Source: Rhyzopertha dominica (Eukaryota > Arthropoda > Insecta > Coleoptera > Bostrichidae). From it: a DNA stretch of 64,000 bases. The position numbers and the translations under genes are program-made. Where the stretch lies: positions 1,984,001-2,048,000 of the forward strand of contig QCXZ01000086.1 of assembly GCA_025024175.1 (NCBI GenBank), given 5' to 3'. The notes under the pieces were generated by a model. That model made no database searches. It was given only the letters and a program-made list of their open reading frames with translations, and had not been told where the DNA came from. This document shows positions 38,140 to 50,700 of the stretch, piece by piece (position 1 is the first letter of the stretch; each line of letters starts with the position of its first letter).

Positions 38140-38904
38140 TATCATCATATGTTGCTAGGAGGTTTTGGCATGGAAGTTTTACTATACTATTTTTATTGAG
38201 CTTCACAAAATCAAATCAATGTTTTCTTTGCAAACAGTTTACCGAGCATAAACATGCAAATCCAATCAGTACTAGTATTGTGCCTATAAGAATTTGTTGT
38301 GATAACAAACTTTGTTAGAGAAACATTTGATAATAATTGACAATTAACTAACATTATTGACAAATGTTTAAATCAATGTTAGAGACAATAATATCTGAAT
38401 TACTCGCATAAAAGAACCGATTACTGACTGATTTACCTCGATTCTTTTGTTTATTTTGCTCTGTAGAACAATAACTCTACCGACGGTTTGAATGGAGCGC
38501 CTCTCATATTGAACAGGCCACGACATAGCGCCACACTTAGGTTTGAAAGAGCAGTGGCGTCTAGTTTGGGAAGCATTCTCGGGGAGATTAAAAAATTGTA
38601 AAACTTACAATTTACCCAGGGAAAAGTACATTAATACAATTCTTACAAATAATGTTTTTTATACGGATGGTTTTAAAGTACTCTATTATTCAGATTAATC
38701 ATGAAGTGTTTAATTGGCGTTTTTTAACAGTACGCCGCTGCAAAATCACAATTGTTATGTATCCAAGCGCAGCCAAAAACCCAGACGACACGGTGCGCAG
38801 ACCTCTCCATTTTCGCAAGTGCGATACCTTAACTTATATACTGAAAAAATCATATATATAGTTTACAAACAGTAGCATTATCGAAATTCGTAAAATACAT
38901 TATA
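38140..38904. other. Upstream region of FAM193
   Basis: No coding sequence recognised. A more balanced patch around 38,480-38,590 may belong to the FAM193 promoter or 5' UTR. No TATA box or clear initiator could be assigned. Confidence 0.4.
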
Positions 38905-41900
38905 ATGACTAAGTTTTCTGTTGACGAGGTGGTACGACGAGTGCTCACAAGCTTTGTACACGAACGGATGATNGGAATATTAGCCTCAACAGAACAGTTT
39001 AATAAACACGACCGATCACAGTCAAGAGCGGATATCTCTTTGAAATCTCCTACATTCATAAAGAAACTTTATGAAAACCCATCAGGACACCTGGGGAGAA
39101 TCGTCAATGTAAAGGTAATATCAAATATGTAAAGCCCTTTTGGTGTCTATGGGAGCATTACGTCTTTTCAGGATTTCAAAGCTTCTCCAGTCGGTATAGA
39201 ACATCAAGACAGACTTGCAGTTTACTTACAAGAACTCATTAAGTTAAAACCGCAGTGTGTCCGCGATTGGGACTTGCTTCGCCACCATTTGAACGCTATA
39301 TACCGTCAGTTAATAAGTGTAGATCCCCGTGAACCAAATGATTATGCTACACAGAGTGTTTTGAAGGAAGTAAGGGAAATAGTTGAACGGTGAGTACGAT
39401 GTAAGAGTCTGTACATTTTTCCACACAATTCGTACACTAGCGATATTGAATAATAAAAATCTTGAGCTGTACCATACAATTTTATGCTAAAGGGTATTTT
39501 CTGATGTATGTTTTGTGTGTAGAATGCATAAAAATAATCTTACTTTTGAACGGTCCACCTTTACCTAAAGATTTTTTCATGCTACATATATGATTCTTGA
39601 TAGTGCAGCAGGTAATTTTTTTTTATATATTGATGACTTTTGCACTATGTTTCACGTAAAATTCTACAGGAATTATGAAACCCCTCTTTGTAACAGTTTT
39701 GGAGTACAGACAGCGACAGAAGATATCTGCTATACCACCACTATTATTTGTTCTTTTTTTCCTAGCAAAATAATGAGAACAGTATTTGTTAACGACTTTA
39801 CAAATGTATAATTTTCTGTCTAGTTTGTTAGTGGAAGACGCAACACAACTTTTCCTGAGATTGTTCGCCGTTGTCAGAGAGTATGTCTTATTGGCACAGC
39901 AGCTGTTTTGTGCCAACGATACTGCAGGCGACACTGTTAAACAAACGTTTGCACTCATAGGTAAATAAATCCTGATCAAATTCGTTGGCTGTTGTGGCCT
40001 AATATGTGATGTACTTTTCAGCTATAACAAAGTATTATTGTGCCTTATATACAGCAGCAGGCATTCTTACTAGCGTGTTGCCAGAATTTAACCAGCTACT
40101 CAAAGAAAAGTACAGAGTAACTTGGTTACTGCTGAATAAGGCAATTTTCTTTAAATATTTTTACCAAACCGTTGATGTTAAACCTGTGCTGCTTAAATTA
40201 GATAAGGTATGACTGCAGATCAGAGTAATTATTATTCAGAATTAACATGCGTTATGAAATAGTTGCAGTTACCCCCAGAGAAACAGATACAGTATGCACA
40301 ATACTTCAAGGAATATAAAAAACTCAAAGTGGAAATGGAGGTAGTGGATAAAGCGTGGTGTAAGACTTTATTCGAAATAGCCGAAACGAGGAGGCAGATG
40401 ATGCAGATTGATCCCTCATTCATGGACGAAACATACAAAATGCTCGTAGAACACAAAGAGATTCTACTAACCAACTTCTGGCTTCCACGTTCACAGGAGC
40501 AGTATGTTCTCATCTGAACAAGGAGAGATTCATTGCAATATTGAGAGTGTTTTTTTTTCAGAAAGACAAAGCAGGATATGGCAGAACTTGATTCTCAAAT
40601 CATCTTGTGGGTTGGAGACAAAGATATTATCGCTGGCCAGCTGCTGAATTTCCAGGGTACATGTCTCTGTGCTGAATGTCTCATTGATGGCTTCAGTAAG
40701 TGTTCCTCTTTTCTTCTTTAAGAAAATTCACATATCAAATTAATTCTTTTCAGAAAAAGAAAAACTCTATCCTCTACCTGGAGAGATGGTACATCAGGAA
40801 CCTCTTGAAGTTTCACCACCGCGACATAGTAACATCAACAAGAATGGGGAAGACTTCAAGAACGCATTGACTGATACTTTTAAAAAGATGCTAGCTAAGG
40901 AGGCTTCAGCTAATGCCTGCGAGGCCAGAATGAAAAAAGATGAGAAGGAAAATGCTGCTGGTGAGGCAAACGGCGAAGACTCGGATGAAGATGATGATCA
41001 GCAAGACGAAGCTGGGAGCCTTAGGCAGCCGTAAGTATAGCATTTGTTTCTACGGTTGTTTTAGGGAAGTGAAAAACCATCTGTTTTAGATCTCCAGCAC
41101 AAAAAAGACCTCAAAAACCTCTAAGCGAAATTGATCCAAAAGTTTTGAATTTACTGAAAAATTCTAATTCAAATCAAAAGTACGTATTGTGCTGCATGCC
41201 ACAAAGTACTGTAATGAATTAGAAAGAAAATGATTCCAATCAAGAATATTCCCAAAATTTCCAGGAATATTTTGTTTGGATAACTTTTCTTCCCACATTT
41301 GTTTGATAATCTTGCATGGCAAGAAAATTTTTGTGGTTTGGCAACGTTGCTTAAGTTTTACATCATTTTTTATTCTTGTTTTTTTTATTTGTTTTAATTT
41401 TATTATACAGTGAAATGCAGTATACACATTCTAGGTTCTAGAAGTTAATATTTACTTTTGATTTTTTACCGTACAAGGTGTCTCTACAAAGTCTGCAAAA
41501 CCATAAATGTTCAGAAAAGTGAAAACTGGTAATTTTTTGATAACATAACGGATCCCTGAGGAACCTTGAACCAATGATTAAGGAAAATGTGGTGTGGTTT
41601 TGTAAATACGCCCTGCACATTATTGTTTTCCAATTAAAGGTTTCTCAACTAGAAAAAATGCGTTCCTGCCACTTTCCATCTCTATAATAAATTTTTGCTG
41701 CGCAGAACCAACGGCAGATCTCCCACCTTCCCCTGCGGACACACCTGCAACCTAAGTGAAGACTTACAGGTCAGAGAAGGCAGCTGTTGTGCCCACCACA
41801 CACCCGAGTACAAAAAATGCGATTGTACCTACTGTGAAGTGTTCGGATCGGTATGAACTCCATCGTGAAAATCCCTCCATTCACTCTAAAGCTTTGCCGT

Positions 41901-44769
41901 CTCTTGTAGTCTGTCTCCATGATCTCACACAAGACGAACGAAACCAGGGACCGACTGAGGACACGATTGAACCAGAGGAAGGAGAAATTTAACACCACCG
42001 TATCACGCGGCAAAGCCAACATGGAATCCTTGGGTGCCATAGCCCAGCCAAGTCCAAAACAGCCGCCGAGGAAGCCCGACCTGTCATCTCGCATGCCGGC
42101 ACCGGCNCGTGTTCCCGATCGCGTTCCGAATCACCCAATACCCACGGATCACACGAAGCCCGAGCAGAAGAACGGCATTATAAATCCAAAGGCTGAGGCA
42201 TCGCCGTTGAGCCGATCTCTTTGGTCTGTTTCCACTATTTCTTTAAACTCCGTCAAGGACAACGACAATACTGACTCGCGGGACATCAACGATTTATTGA
42301 ATTACATCGAGGGAACCAAAAACGTTGACAAGCTTGCCCTTGCGCAGAAGAAGGCGGCCAAGAAGGCTAGACAGAAGCAAAAGAAGGTATGTGCCTTTTT
42401 TTGTGTTTGCAGTGGCTCTCCTACTGATGTGTTTATTTCTTACTAGGAACTAGAACGTTTAAAGATAGAAGAAGAAAAAAGACTGGCTGAGCAACGTGCA
42501 CTGGAGGAGAAACGTAAGGAGGAGGAGCGACTAAAAGCTGAAAAGTTAGCTAAGGAACTAGCTGAAAAGGCCAAAAAGAAAAAGGCACAGCAAGAAGGTA
42601 TGGTATAGACGATGATATCAACTAAAAATAAGATGACTGTTTGTTACAGAAAAATCTAAGAAGGGCAAGAAGCAATCTAACAACAAACCGGCTGTTGAAG
42701 AAAAAAAGAAGCACTTACTGGAAGAAACGATTCCTGCGATGGTTACAATTAAACGGATCGTGGAGAATAACACTTCCGTGCCAACTGTCACGATCACTTT
42801 AAAAGGTTCAACGCCAGATCAAGACAAATTGCTTTACACTTTAGTCAATGGTTATAGTGGACAGAATCAGTCGAATAATAATAAATCTAATGAATCCACA
42901 AAGTCAGGCAAAAAGAAGAAAAAAGCCGAATCAACTGCCAAAAATGCTCAGCCCGCTCCCGCTCCAGAAGCGAACTCCACTTCAAAAAAGAACAACAAAA
43001 ACGGACTTAAAACCCAAGAGGTCACGAAGGAGTTAAAAGTTACGCTTGCCGTCGATAAGCCTGTGATAAGCAGTGATAATTCAAATAAAAAGAAGAAAGA
43101 TAAGAAGATTAACAATACTCCAAAAGTGGAAACGAACAACAGCGTGAAGAACACAAAAACAGAAGATAACAGCAAGAAGAACAAACCAACTCCAAAGTCC
43201 GCTAGCAGCACTAATAAGGATTCCGATTTAAATATTCCAATACGCTTACCTCCAGGTTAGTAACTTCACCTGTGCAATAAGGGATGAGTTTTTTATTGCA
43301 AAAAAATTGAAGTGGTCTACAGGATGATTTTAAAATAGTGCACTGATAAAAAAGACATCCAGCAAACAAATTTTTTACAGCTTTGTATCACTGCTGCTGC
43401 TTATATGTGTACTTTTCATTGTAATTGTAGGGTATCTCGATTTGCCGTTTCAACATTACTGTATTACTTTTTTTTTTGCAAGTTGAGCTGTACCATCGCC
43501 ATTTTTGTATCATCTTTTATTTTAAAGCTGTAACCAACTCACGAAAAATGTAACATTTCTTTAGTTCCCAACATCTCGACTGGCTATGTAGATACAAAAA
43601 AACTGCAGAAACTTTTTTTTATAGAGACTTTTATTCTGAATCCAGTGGCGTACTTCGCATTTTTTAGGGGGTAACATTTTTGAGATTTAACACAAACTTG
43701 CATTTTTTAAAATGGAAACAATAGTTGGCTTTGCTATGGTTGAAAAGACCTTTTTCTGAATTTTCTTTGTTTTTAGGGATCACCATCACAAAAGTGGATG
43801 GGCCGGTTTCAAACAAGAACTGCAAGCCTGTTAACGGCAACATCCCTCACCATAATGTTACACGTAGCGTTCCCATGGCGCCCCAGCAGAATTCTAGGGT
43901 GCCTGTTAGCAAGTCTGGCGTCATAGTCGTCGATACAGAAAAATTAATCCAACAATCCGTTGCAATAGCCAATAGTAAGAAACAGAAGAAGAAGAAAAAC
44001 AAGAAGAACCAGCCCGGACAAGAGACAAAAGAAAGTCAAGATGAAGCTAACCACTCCATGGTAACATTAAAAAACCCCATTTTCCATACTTTACAAACAA
44101 CCATTGCCAATAAGGTCTCTGAGAAGANGGCGCCAGAAATTCCTGTGATACCTTGCAACCAGCAGGCCTCGATAATCAAGAACGAAAACGGAATGGTGAC
44201 AATACGGTCACCGCGTTTGCAGCAGTCGTTGGTGAACGGCGCACCAATGCCAAACTTGCTAACGGAACTGAAACCTGTCATTGGGCCGGACGTCTCGACG
44301 CCTTGCCTACAGACCTGTCACACGAATTTCTCCGACAACTGCCACATTTCCTCTCTGAACGCCCAAGAGATATTATCTGGTTTGCCCGGCATCGAAATAA
44401 CCAAAGTTGACAAGCGGACTGTCAAGAACGACGTGGATCACAGGCGAACCTGTCAAGCCGCAGATGTTTCCATTATACCAACTAGCAATAACGTAAACGG
44501 CGAGAAGTTCAGCCTTGACAGAGACGACTGGCATTATGGTGAGTAGAGTCGCAGTTTTAGTTCATTCTTGTCTGCAGCAGGATGTTTTAGAGAGTGTTTT
44601 CATCCCGAAAGACATCCTGGAAGACGACTTGGATGCTGAGGAACGCGAACTGGAGGCTTTCAAGCGTTTCTGCCAGCAGTCAGTGCCCCCCGAAAGAAAG
44701 GAAAAGGTTGCTCACTTAAATGTCAAAGATATCGTTTTAAAGAAGAAAACTGATGCCACTTATATTTAG
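38905..44769 (+). CDS. FAM193 family protein, complete
   Basis: Fourteen coding exons: 38905-39114, 39172-39389, 39824-39960, 40022-40206, 40263-40501, 40562-40695, 40754-41030, 41090-41179, 41706-41850, 41910-42386, 42447-42597, 42650-43255, 43777-44538, 44591-44769. All phases agree, giving about 1,269 aa, close to human FAM193A. Exons 1-6 encode a helical N-terminal part. Exon 7 ends in an acidic tract. Exon 9 has the Cys/His cluster CGHTCN...CCAHHTPEYKKCDCTYCEVFG typical of the family. Exons 10-12 have a charged coiled coil (ELERLKIEEEKRLAEQRALE) and the conserved MVTIKRIVENN...PTVTITLKG. Lys-rich low-complexity stretches follow. The C-terminal FAM193 domain is FIPKDILEDDLDAEERELEA, then FKRFCQQ. 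Family members are little-studied nuclear-type proteins; human FAM193A has been linked to the p53 response. The function of the cysteine cluster is not known to me. Ns fall in exons 1, 10 and 13. Confidence 0.9.
43318..43731 (-). mobile_element. Interspersed repeat in FAM193 intron 12
   Basis: This is the reverse-oriented copy of the repeat at 31,979-32,312. Its left end on the + strand is TACAGGATGATTTT and its right end TAGTTGGCTTTG. It fills most of the intron between 43,255 and 43,777. It is longer than the SYAP1 copy, with extra sequence around 43,330-43,430. No coding capacity is visible. Confidence 0.8.
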
Positions 44770-45711
44770 GATGTTTCATGTCTTTTAGTTTCACAGTGAA
44801 TCATTTTTTCATTTCCTGTCGGCACGTACTTTAGTTTGTGTTAATCAGCTTCCGATCATAATGATCCTTTTATTTCTGTACAGTTAAGGAATTTTTGTAA
44901 TTTAAATACATACTACCTTGTAAAATTTGTTTTTTATTCATTTTATTCATAAGCTCCAGGAATGCAAGATGTTTATACAAAACACAATATTAATCGACAA
45001 GAAAGTTATGATTTTGACAAAAAAAAACATAAATTTTAACAGAAAATTGCAAATTTTGACAAGAAAGTGGAAATTTCTAAGAAGTAGAAAGAGCCACAAT
45101 ACATGCATACTATTAAGTAAATACGGCCTTTACCATATATAAGACTTAATGAGAGCCTTCGACCGCCTCAGGAGGTGTAAGAATGACGAATAAGCAGCTA
45201 ACTATTTGCTTTGGAAATACATATATTACTACTTTTATCTAATTTGTAGAAGCCTTAGTCATTAATTTCAAACAGGATAAATTTGGACGATCGTATGATA
45301 TATTTCTCTGGGTTTATTTCATAATGAGGTATTACTGTACTTAAATGTGTTCCATGACGTGACAATTGGAGTCCAGGCATTAAATTCCATTCTTTCTAAG
45401 CTTAATTTATACCGGAAAAAAATTATACTGCTGTTGAACGCATAGCTGAATTTATCCAGCAATTGGAAACTTATTGTGGATATAAATTCTGTTGTTGTAA
45501 CTATATCTCCATGCAATTGAATATGAGGTGCTATAGTGAAAAAGCGCCCTGTAACGAAAATTTTTTTCGTGCTAACGAAGTTTTAGTAGCAACTTTGGCA
45601 ACACTGCCTGCAGACATAACCTCGTCTGTCTCTTGTCTATACATAACCTATATAAAATAACAATAAAATCATTAGTTTTTGAACCACCATCACTATATAC
45701 ATTACTTTAAT
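44770..45711. other. FAM193 3' region and CDC123-like 5' flank
   Basis: AT-rich with no recognisable gene. No canonical AATAAA was found close to the FAM193 stop; an AATACA variant near 44,905 followed by a T-rich run is the best polyadenylation candidate. The patch at 45,540-45,660 is more balanced (GCAACTTTGGCAACACTGCC) and may be part of the CDC123-like promoter. Confidence 0.4.
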
Positions 45712-47103
45712 ATGATTGTAAGTGTTTTTTAGGACAGAAATAAATAGTAGTCAACATGTAATAATTTTGTTTCAGGATATAAATGATCCACGAAAATTTT
45801 CTATAGATGAATGGTATCCAATATTTAAGAATGTTGCTCTGGAAACCGTGATATTTCAGATTGGGCCAGAATTAAAACAAAAATTAGAACAAGATAGTTG
45901 TGACACGAACATGGAAGGGGTACTTAATCCTGTCTATCGAAGGTGTATTCGATTGTCTGAAATTGAACCAAAATTATCTAGAATCGCTGTTATTGTATTT
46001 ATTTCCTACGGGATCTGCTTTCTCCCACCTTACAATATACTGATCTAAAATCACATTTGTTAAGTGTTTGAGTCTGTTATTTGTAAGGATCACAATCTTG
46101 TATTGTTTTGTATTGATTGCTTTGTTTGGCATGAGAAAATAGCTCAGCATAACTTAAGTGATTTGAATGATCTGATCCTATCTTCAACTCATCAGTGTCA
46201 ATCGAATGCGCCTATAATACTATTGTTTTCAGTAAGATATGTTATTGTTACAGGTATGTTCACCGGAATACATAAATGAAATTGAAGATGCAATACGATC
46301 CTTTAGTAATGAGGCATTTGTCAAAAATAACTGGCATGCACCGATAGTAAGTGATCAATTAAGGAAATAAATTTTGAATAGTAGTATAGAATTTTTATTT
46401 TAGGATGCAAAGTTTATTAGTTTTGGGAATTCATTGAAGGTAACTTGCTTCGAAGATGTAATCACGTACTTAAATGCCTCTGATATTGTAATGAACGACT
46501 TCAATATGAGAGACACTAATTTCTGTATTGCATTAAGACCATGGATGAACATACATCCCGCATCAGAGTTTCGTTGCATTGTCATCAATGGAGTTTTGAA
46601 AGGTTGTATAGGATAGGAAAAGTTGTGGAATTTGTGGCAATCAATAAGTTTTAGGCATTACTTCAAGAGATTGGCTCACATACTATCCCCATTTTCAAGA
46701 AGAAAGTGTGCAAATCGTGGAAACGATAAAAAAGTTCTTCGACAACCACATAAAAGGAAAATTTCCTGTTAAAACCTGTAAGTTTTGCAATGAGCATTAC
46801 ATGTTATTATTTGTTCTGTTATATTTGTTTCAGATACATTTGATGTGGTGTTAAATGAAAATGAAGTCCATTTGATGGATTTTGGTGCATTAAACTCGAG
46901 AGCGAAATTGTACTCGTTTCGTTGGGATGAAATACAACCGCTTTTGACAAAGGTAACAGCCGATTTGCGTGAAACACTTGATGTTTAAGACAAACTCATC
47001 ATTTTAGGCCAATTCGGAAGAAGTAGCACCAGTATTTCGTTTTATCGATTCAGACGTGGGGATCTTGCCGTCATTCCTAAAGCACAGGATGCACGTTGTG
47101 TAA
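45712..47103 (+). CDS. Divergent CDC123-like protein (eIF2 assembly-factor family)
   Basis: Exons: 45712-45717 (ATG ATT only), 45776 to either 45919 or 45994, 46254-46346, 46404-46602, 46655-46777, 46834-46952, 47008-47103. The protein is about 259 or 284 aa, against about 336 in human CDC123. The start was chosen because MI joined to DINDPRKFSIDEWYPIF restores the family N-terminus across a 58-bp intron. Family landmarks in order: FSIDEWYPIFKNV, CSPEYINEIEDAI, VKNNWHAPIDA, NASDIVMNDF, CIALRPWMNIHPASEFRCIV, KGITSRDWLTYY, YTFDVVLNENEVHLMDFG, YSFRWDEI, PVFRFIDSDV. CDC123 is an ATP-grasp-fold chaperone that joins eIF2 gamma to the other eIF2 subunits. Here the usual DFNP motif reads DFGA, and the acidic linker after the N-terminal helix is short or missing. 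It may be a fast-evolving orthologue or a duplicated, non-canonical paralogue. Family membership is secure; activity is not. Confidence 0.85.
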
Positions 47104-47165
47104 TGCATTTACAGTTTTATTTTTTTAAATTGCATTTTGTTCATTTCTTTGTAATTCTTATGTTT

Positions 47166-47171
47166 AATAAA
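47166..47171 (+). terminator. CDC123-like gene poly(A) signal
   Basis: AATAAA 63 bp after the stop, followed by a GT-rich stretch (GGTGTTCTC). The transcript should end near 47,190, about 120 bp before the first candidate start codon of the next gene. Confidence 0.75.
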
Positions 47172-47714
47172 GGTGTTCTCACGAGTTTTCATAAACGGCG
47201 GGCAATTACTTTGTTTACAAAAATATGCAACGTGCGCATGATCACGTAGACGCGAAATGGTAAGGCGTGCGCACTACGAGTTTATAAGTATGTAACTGGT
47301 GTAAACATGGCGTCGAGGGAGGAAAGTAATAAACCCCAGTGTAAAACAAACATACACACGGATCGGGAAACAAACTGCATAACAGTTTATAAGGTGAAGA
47401 GTTACATTGTCGTGCTTCTGTCTCGTTAGTTTATTTGTTTTTCGCATGGTTATTGTGGAAAAGACCAAGTGTTTAGTTTTCTTTTGGCATGGCCGCCATG
47501 TTCCCGTAGTGAAATATCCTGAAAATTTGGAGATGTGACCAGTCATACAATTCGGCAAGAGAATTAGAGGATGTTTACGAAGGCATAATTTGTGTAGACT
47601 GTGTTAAAACAAAAAGTGTGATAGTGAAACATGGTAACACCTAGCGCGTGCCTTTGATGTTGAAGAATTGTTTATTTAAATTGCTTACACTTCGGTTGGC
47701 CGTTCAGATTCAAG
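47172..47714 (+). promoter_or_regulatory. Promoter / 5' region of the ZNF292-like gene, with possible alternative first exon
   Basis: A relatively CpG-rich stretch lies between the CDC123-like poly(A) signal and the next gene. It contains a second possible first coding exon, 47307-47393: ATG in good context (AAACATGG), 29 codons beginning MASREESNKPQC, then a GTGAAG donor in phase 0, which matches the phase-0 acceptor at 48,361. No TATA box was seen. Whether transcription starts before this exon, before 47,715, or at both places cannot be decided from sequence. Confidence 0.4.
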
Positions 47715-50700
47715 ATGAGCTCAGAAAACGAGGAAATGGTCTATAAACCCTTCAGAGCACGTATCTTTGATTTATTTATTTGGCTACTTAATAGTATTCA
47801 AAGCTGGAGTGATTTCATAACTTGAAACCACACTTGTATACAGTGCAAATTATGTACCTTCAGAAACAATTGTGTTGCAGAAGTTGTTTGTTTTATTTAT
47901 AATGTTTAAATGTTGTTTAACTGGTTGGAGGACTGTAATTGACGCTGCAGAGGACCCTTGTGTTTAAATTCTATTTTGTACCTAGCATGTGTTTTGCTGC
48001 AGTACTTATTTACGTTAGGTTTTGGGTATTTTACCATTTCTTACTAAAATGTGTAAGTATGCTAAACATATCTCATCATAAAATTTTGCTTTGTGCATTT
48101 GCTAACTATGAGGGTTAGGTATTTTGGCAGAGGTATGAAATCACTCGGCTTTTGCATGTTTCTATACATTTTAGCATCTATTCGTTTATTTACATATGTA
48201 TACTTTGCTTACCGTTTACTTAGCATTCAGCTTAATTTACACATTAACATGTTGTTTTACATCGGCACTATATACTAACGTAATCTTTACAAATTTTTCA
48301 TGTTAGTTAATAGTTTTGCAAAGTCTCTTTCAACATCTAACATGAATTTAATATATTTACAGAAACTTGAACACGTACTAAATAACAAAAACGAACAGTT
48401 TCCTAAAAAGGCGGAGACATTAATTGAAGCATGGAGGCAAGTTTGCCTTTATAGTCATTCCGATAAAATACCTTACGTAGGAGAACTCATGAACTGGGCG
48501 AAATATCACACTCTTAACATCGTTCTTCATGGAGACTGGAAAAAATATAAAGGTACGTTTTTCTAAAGTTTCTAAACCGTTGCCATTTACAAATCGTTTT
48601 AGATACTTATGAGCAAAAATTGTTGTTCGAAGTGGAGCAGACGCAAAATGTTCTTGAAAACTTAAACAACGTATTTTCGCTGCGGTGTAAGAAGCTTGCC
48701 GAAGTAATTAGAGATCCCTGGGGTAATTCGATTCTCTATCGTTTATTAAACACTCCCGAAATTACAATAGGTCCTGAAGGTAACGACAACTGTGTTTGGC
48801 TTATTTAACTGTTTGTTTAATGCTCTGGTATCTTTGTAGAAATAGAATTTTTCTGCATAGAAACAGGTTACTTGGTCTCGCACCGATTAAAGAAGCTGTG
48901 TGAATCTCATTGTGAAGACCTGGCCCTTAATTTGGTGACGGCTTTCATAAAGTGTTACAAACTGGCAGAAACATGGCAGTTCAATCTCAATGCTACTACG
49001 GAACAGAGATGGTTTATTTTTGACGTCTACATAGCTCTTTTGTTTAAGTTCAAGAAGTTCAATCTGATTGTGGCAGCGGTAAGAATGAATTATAGCTAAT
49101 TAGAAAAATTTTGAGAACCTATGGATATTCAAAAATTCCACTTGATTTGAATANAAAACATGTCGTTACTTTTCTTAATTTCAATTCATATTCTTCAATG
49201 TTTATTTATTTTATCCACCAGCTAAAGTCGCTGCCTTTGAAAGATGGTTACGAGCTAGTGAAGCGGTTCATGAACAAGAGAGTGAAAATATCGAAGGTGT
49301 GGCGGCACAGTGGGAAAATTGCACAAATGGCTTGTCAAGTGTATGTTGCTTCGACTTGTACACGACCGCTGGAGCCAGATGAAACGTTCCTCAAGGATTT
49401 GCTGAAAATATGGTTTATACAAAATCAATCAGATGAATGTTTAGATTCGTTAACGGCCGCTCTCAGGAGGGTTGTGATTGCTGCCGTTTCTGCTAGTCAT
49501 CTTTATACTTTCTGTGAGGCCATTTATGAAGAGGTGAGTCAAGAAGAATTTTATTTCATTTTTTTCCTAACTGCTGTTTATAATATTATATATATTTATA
49601 TAATATATTTGTAAGCTATTGAGAGTAAGCTATAGAAAAGCATAAGGATATGAACGTATGTTGATGAGTGCATCTTTTTATGATGGCGCTCAGGATATTT
49701 ATTTCATTAGGTTTTTAAGTATTGTAGCCTTAGACACAATGTTTGTTTACAGTTCGGGGTCAAAATGAAAACCTTTACCATTGAACTGTACATCAGGGCA
49801 TTAACGACAGACATGAACATCTTGGAGCGTCAGAAAAACGAAAAGGAGATGGACAAGGCGGCCGAAACGACCAAGAGACTGGCAGCTGGCTTTTGCAGGC
49901 TCGCCGACATCCTTGAAGAGCACGTGAAGGTCAGCCGCGAGTGTGTGCTGACGTCTTTCAGCCTGGAGCCGACGAAAGAGCGGCTCAAGAGGATCGAAAA
50001 CATGGCCAGGCTGTGCGGCTACACCGTGCTAGACACGGGTCAGGATTGGAAGTGTTCCTTGCACCCGCCCGTCTTGCCGTCAGATGAGCTGTGCTGGATA
50101 TGCAACCTGTGCGGTGATTACATGAGCCAGCCGCAGATCGAGGCTGCCATAAACACCAACACCGCCTTGTTCGAGGCCCTCACCGGGGAACAGCTCGGAT
50201 TGAGTCGCCAGTTGTGTGACGATTTGGCTGTCGTTCTGTCCAGTCCGCGTTATCAGGTGTTGAGCTGGCTGCTGAGGTGGGAAGATTTACATCGACTGTG
50301 TGTTATGTATTTAAACGACCCGGAACGAACTAAGAACATGGTTACCGAATTGAAATTCGTCGACATCGATTATTCCATGTTCATGGGTATAAAGCGTGAG
50401 CCAGAGGACGAAGATACCGTAACCGGGATCGAAAGGGGTTATGAGCATTATTTGGAAACGGACTTCTTTACTGACGAAGAAGAAACGGCGCTTAGCGAGG
50501 ATTCAGCTTCCCAGGACTCGAGACCATATAGTTTGGGTAGCGACGGAGCGGGAGAGAGTCCCAGTTGTTTCTTGCCGCAGCCAAAGTCCGATCCGGATGT
50601 TCTCAAAAGCCTGAGGATGTTCAGGCCGAACTTGAAAAGGACACGATCGTCACTCGTAGAAGACAAGCCTCCGGATAAAATATCGAAACGAGGCAGAATG

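Noticed and set aside
42948..43211. Leu/Phe-rich antisense frame resembling a membrane protein
   Set aside because: It is the complement of a Lys/Asn-rich coding stretch of FAM193; the hydrophobic look is a strand artefact.
45722..46048. Unspliced reading of the CDC123-like second exon starting MFFRTEIN
   Set aside because: The MI plus DINDPRK join across a 58-bp GTAAGT intron reproduces the family N-terminus, whereas the unspliced leader is unlike it.
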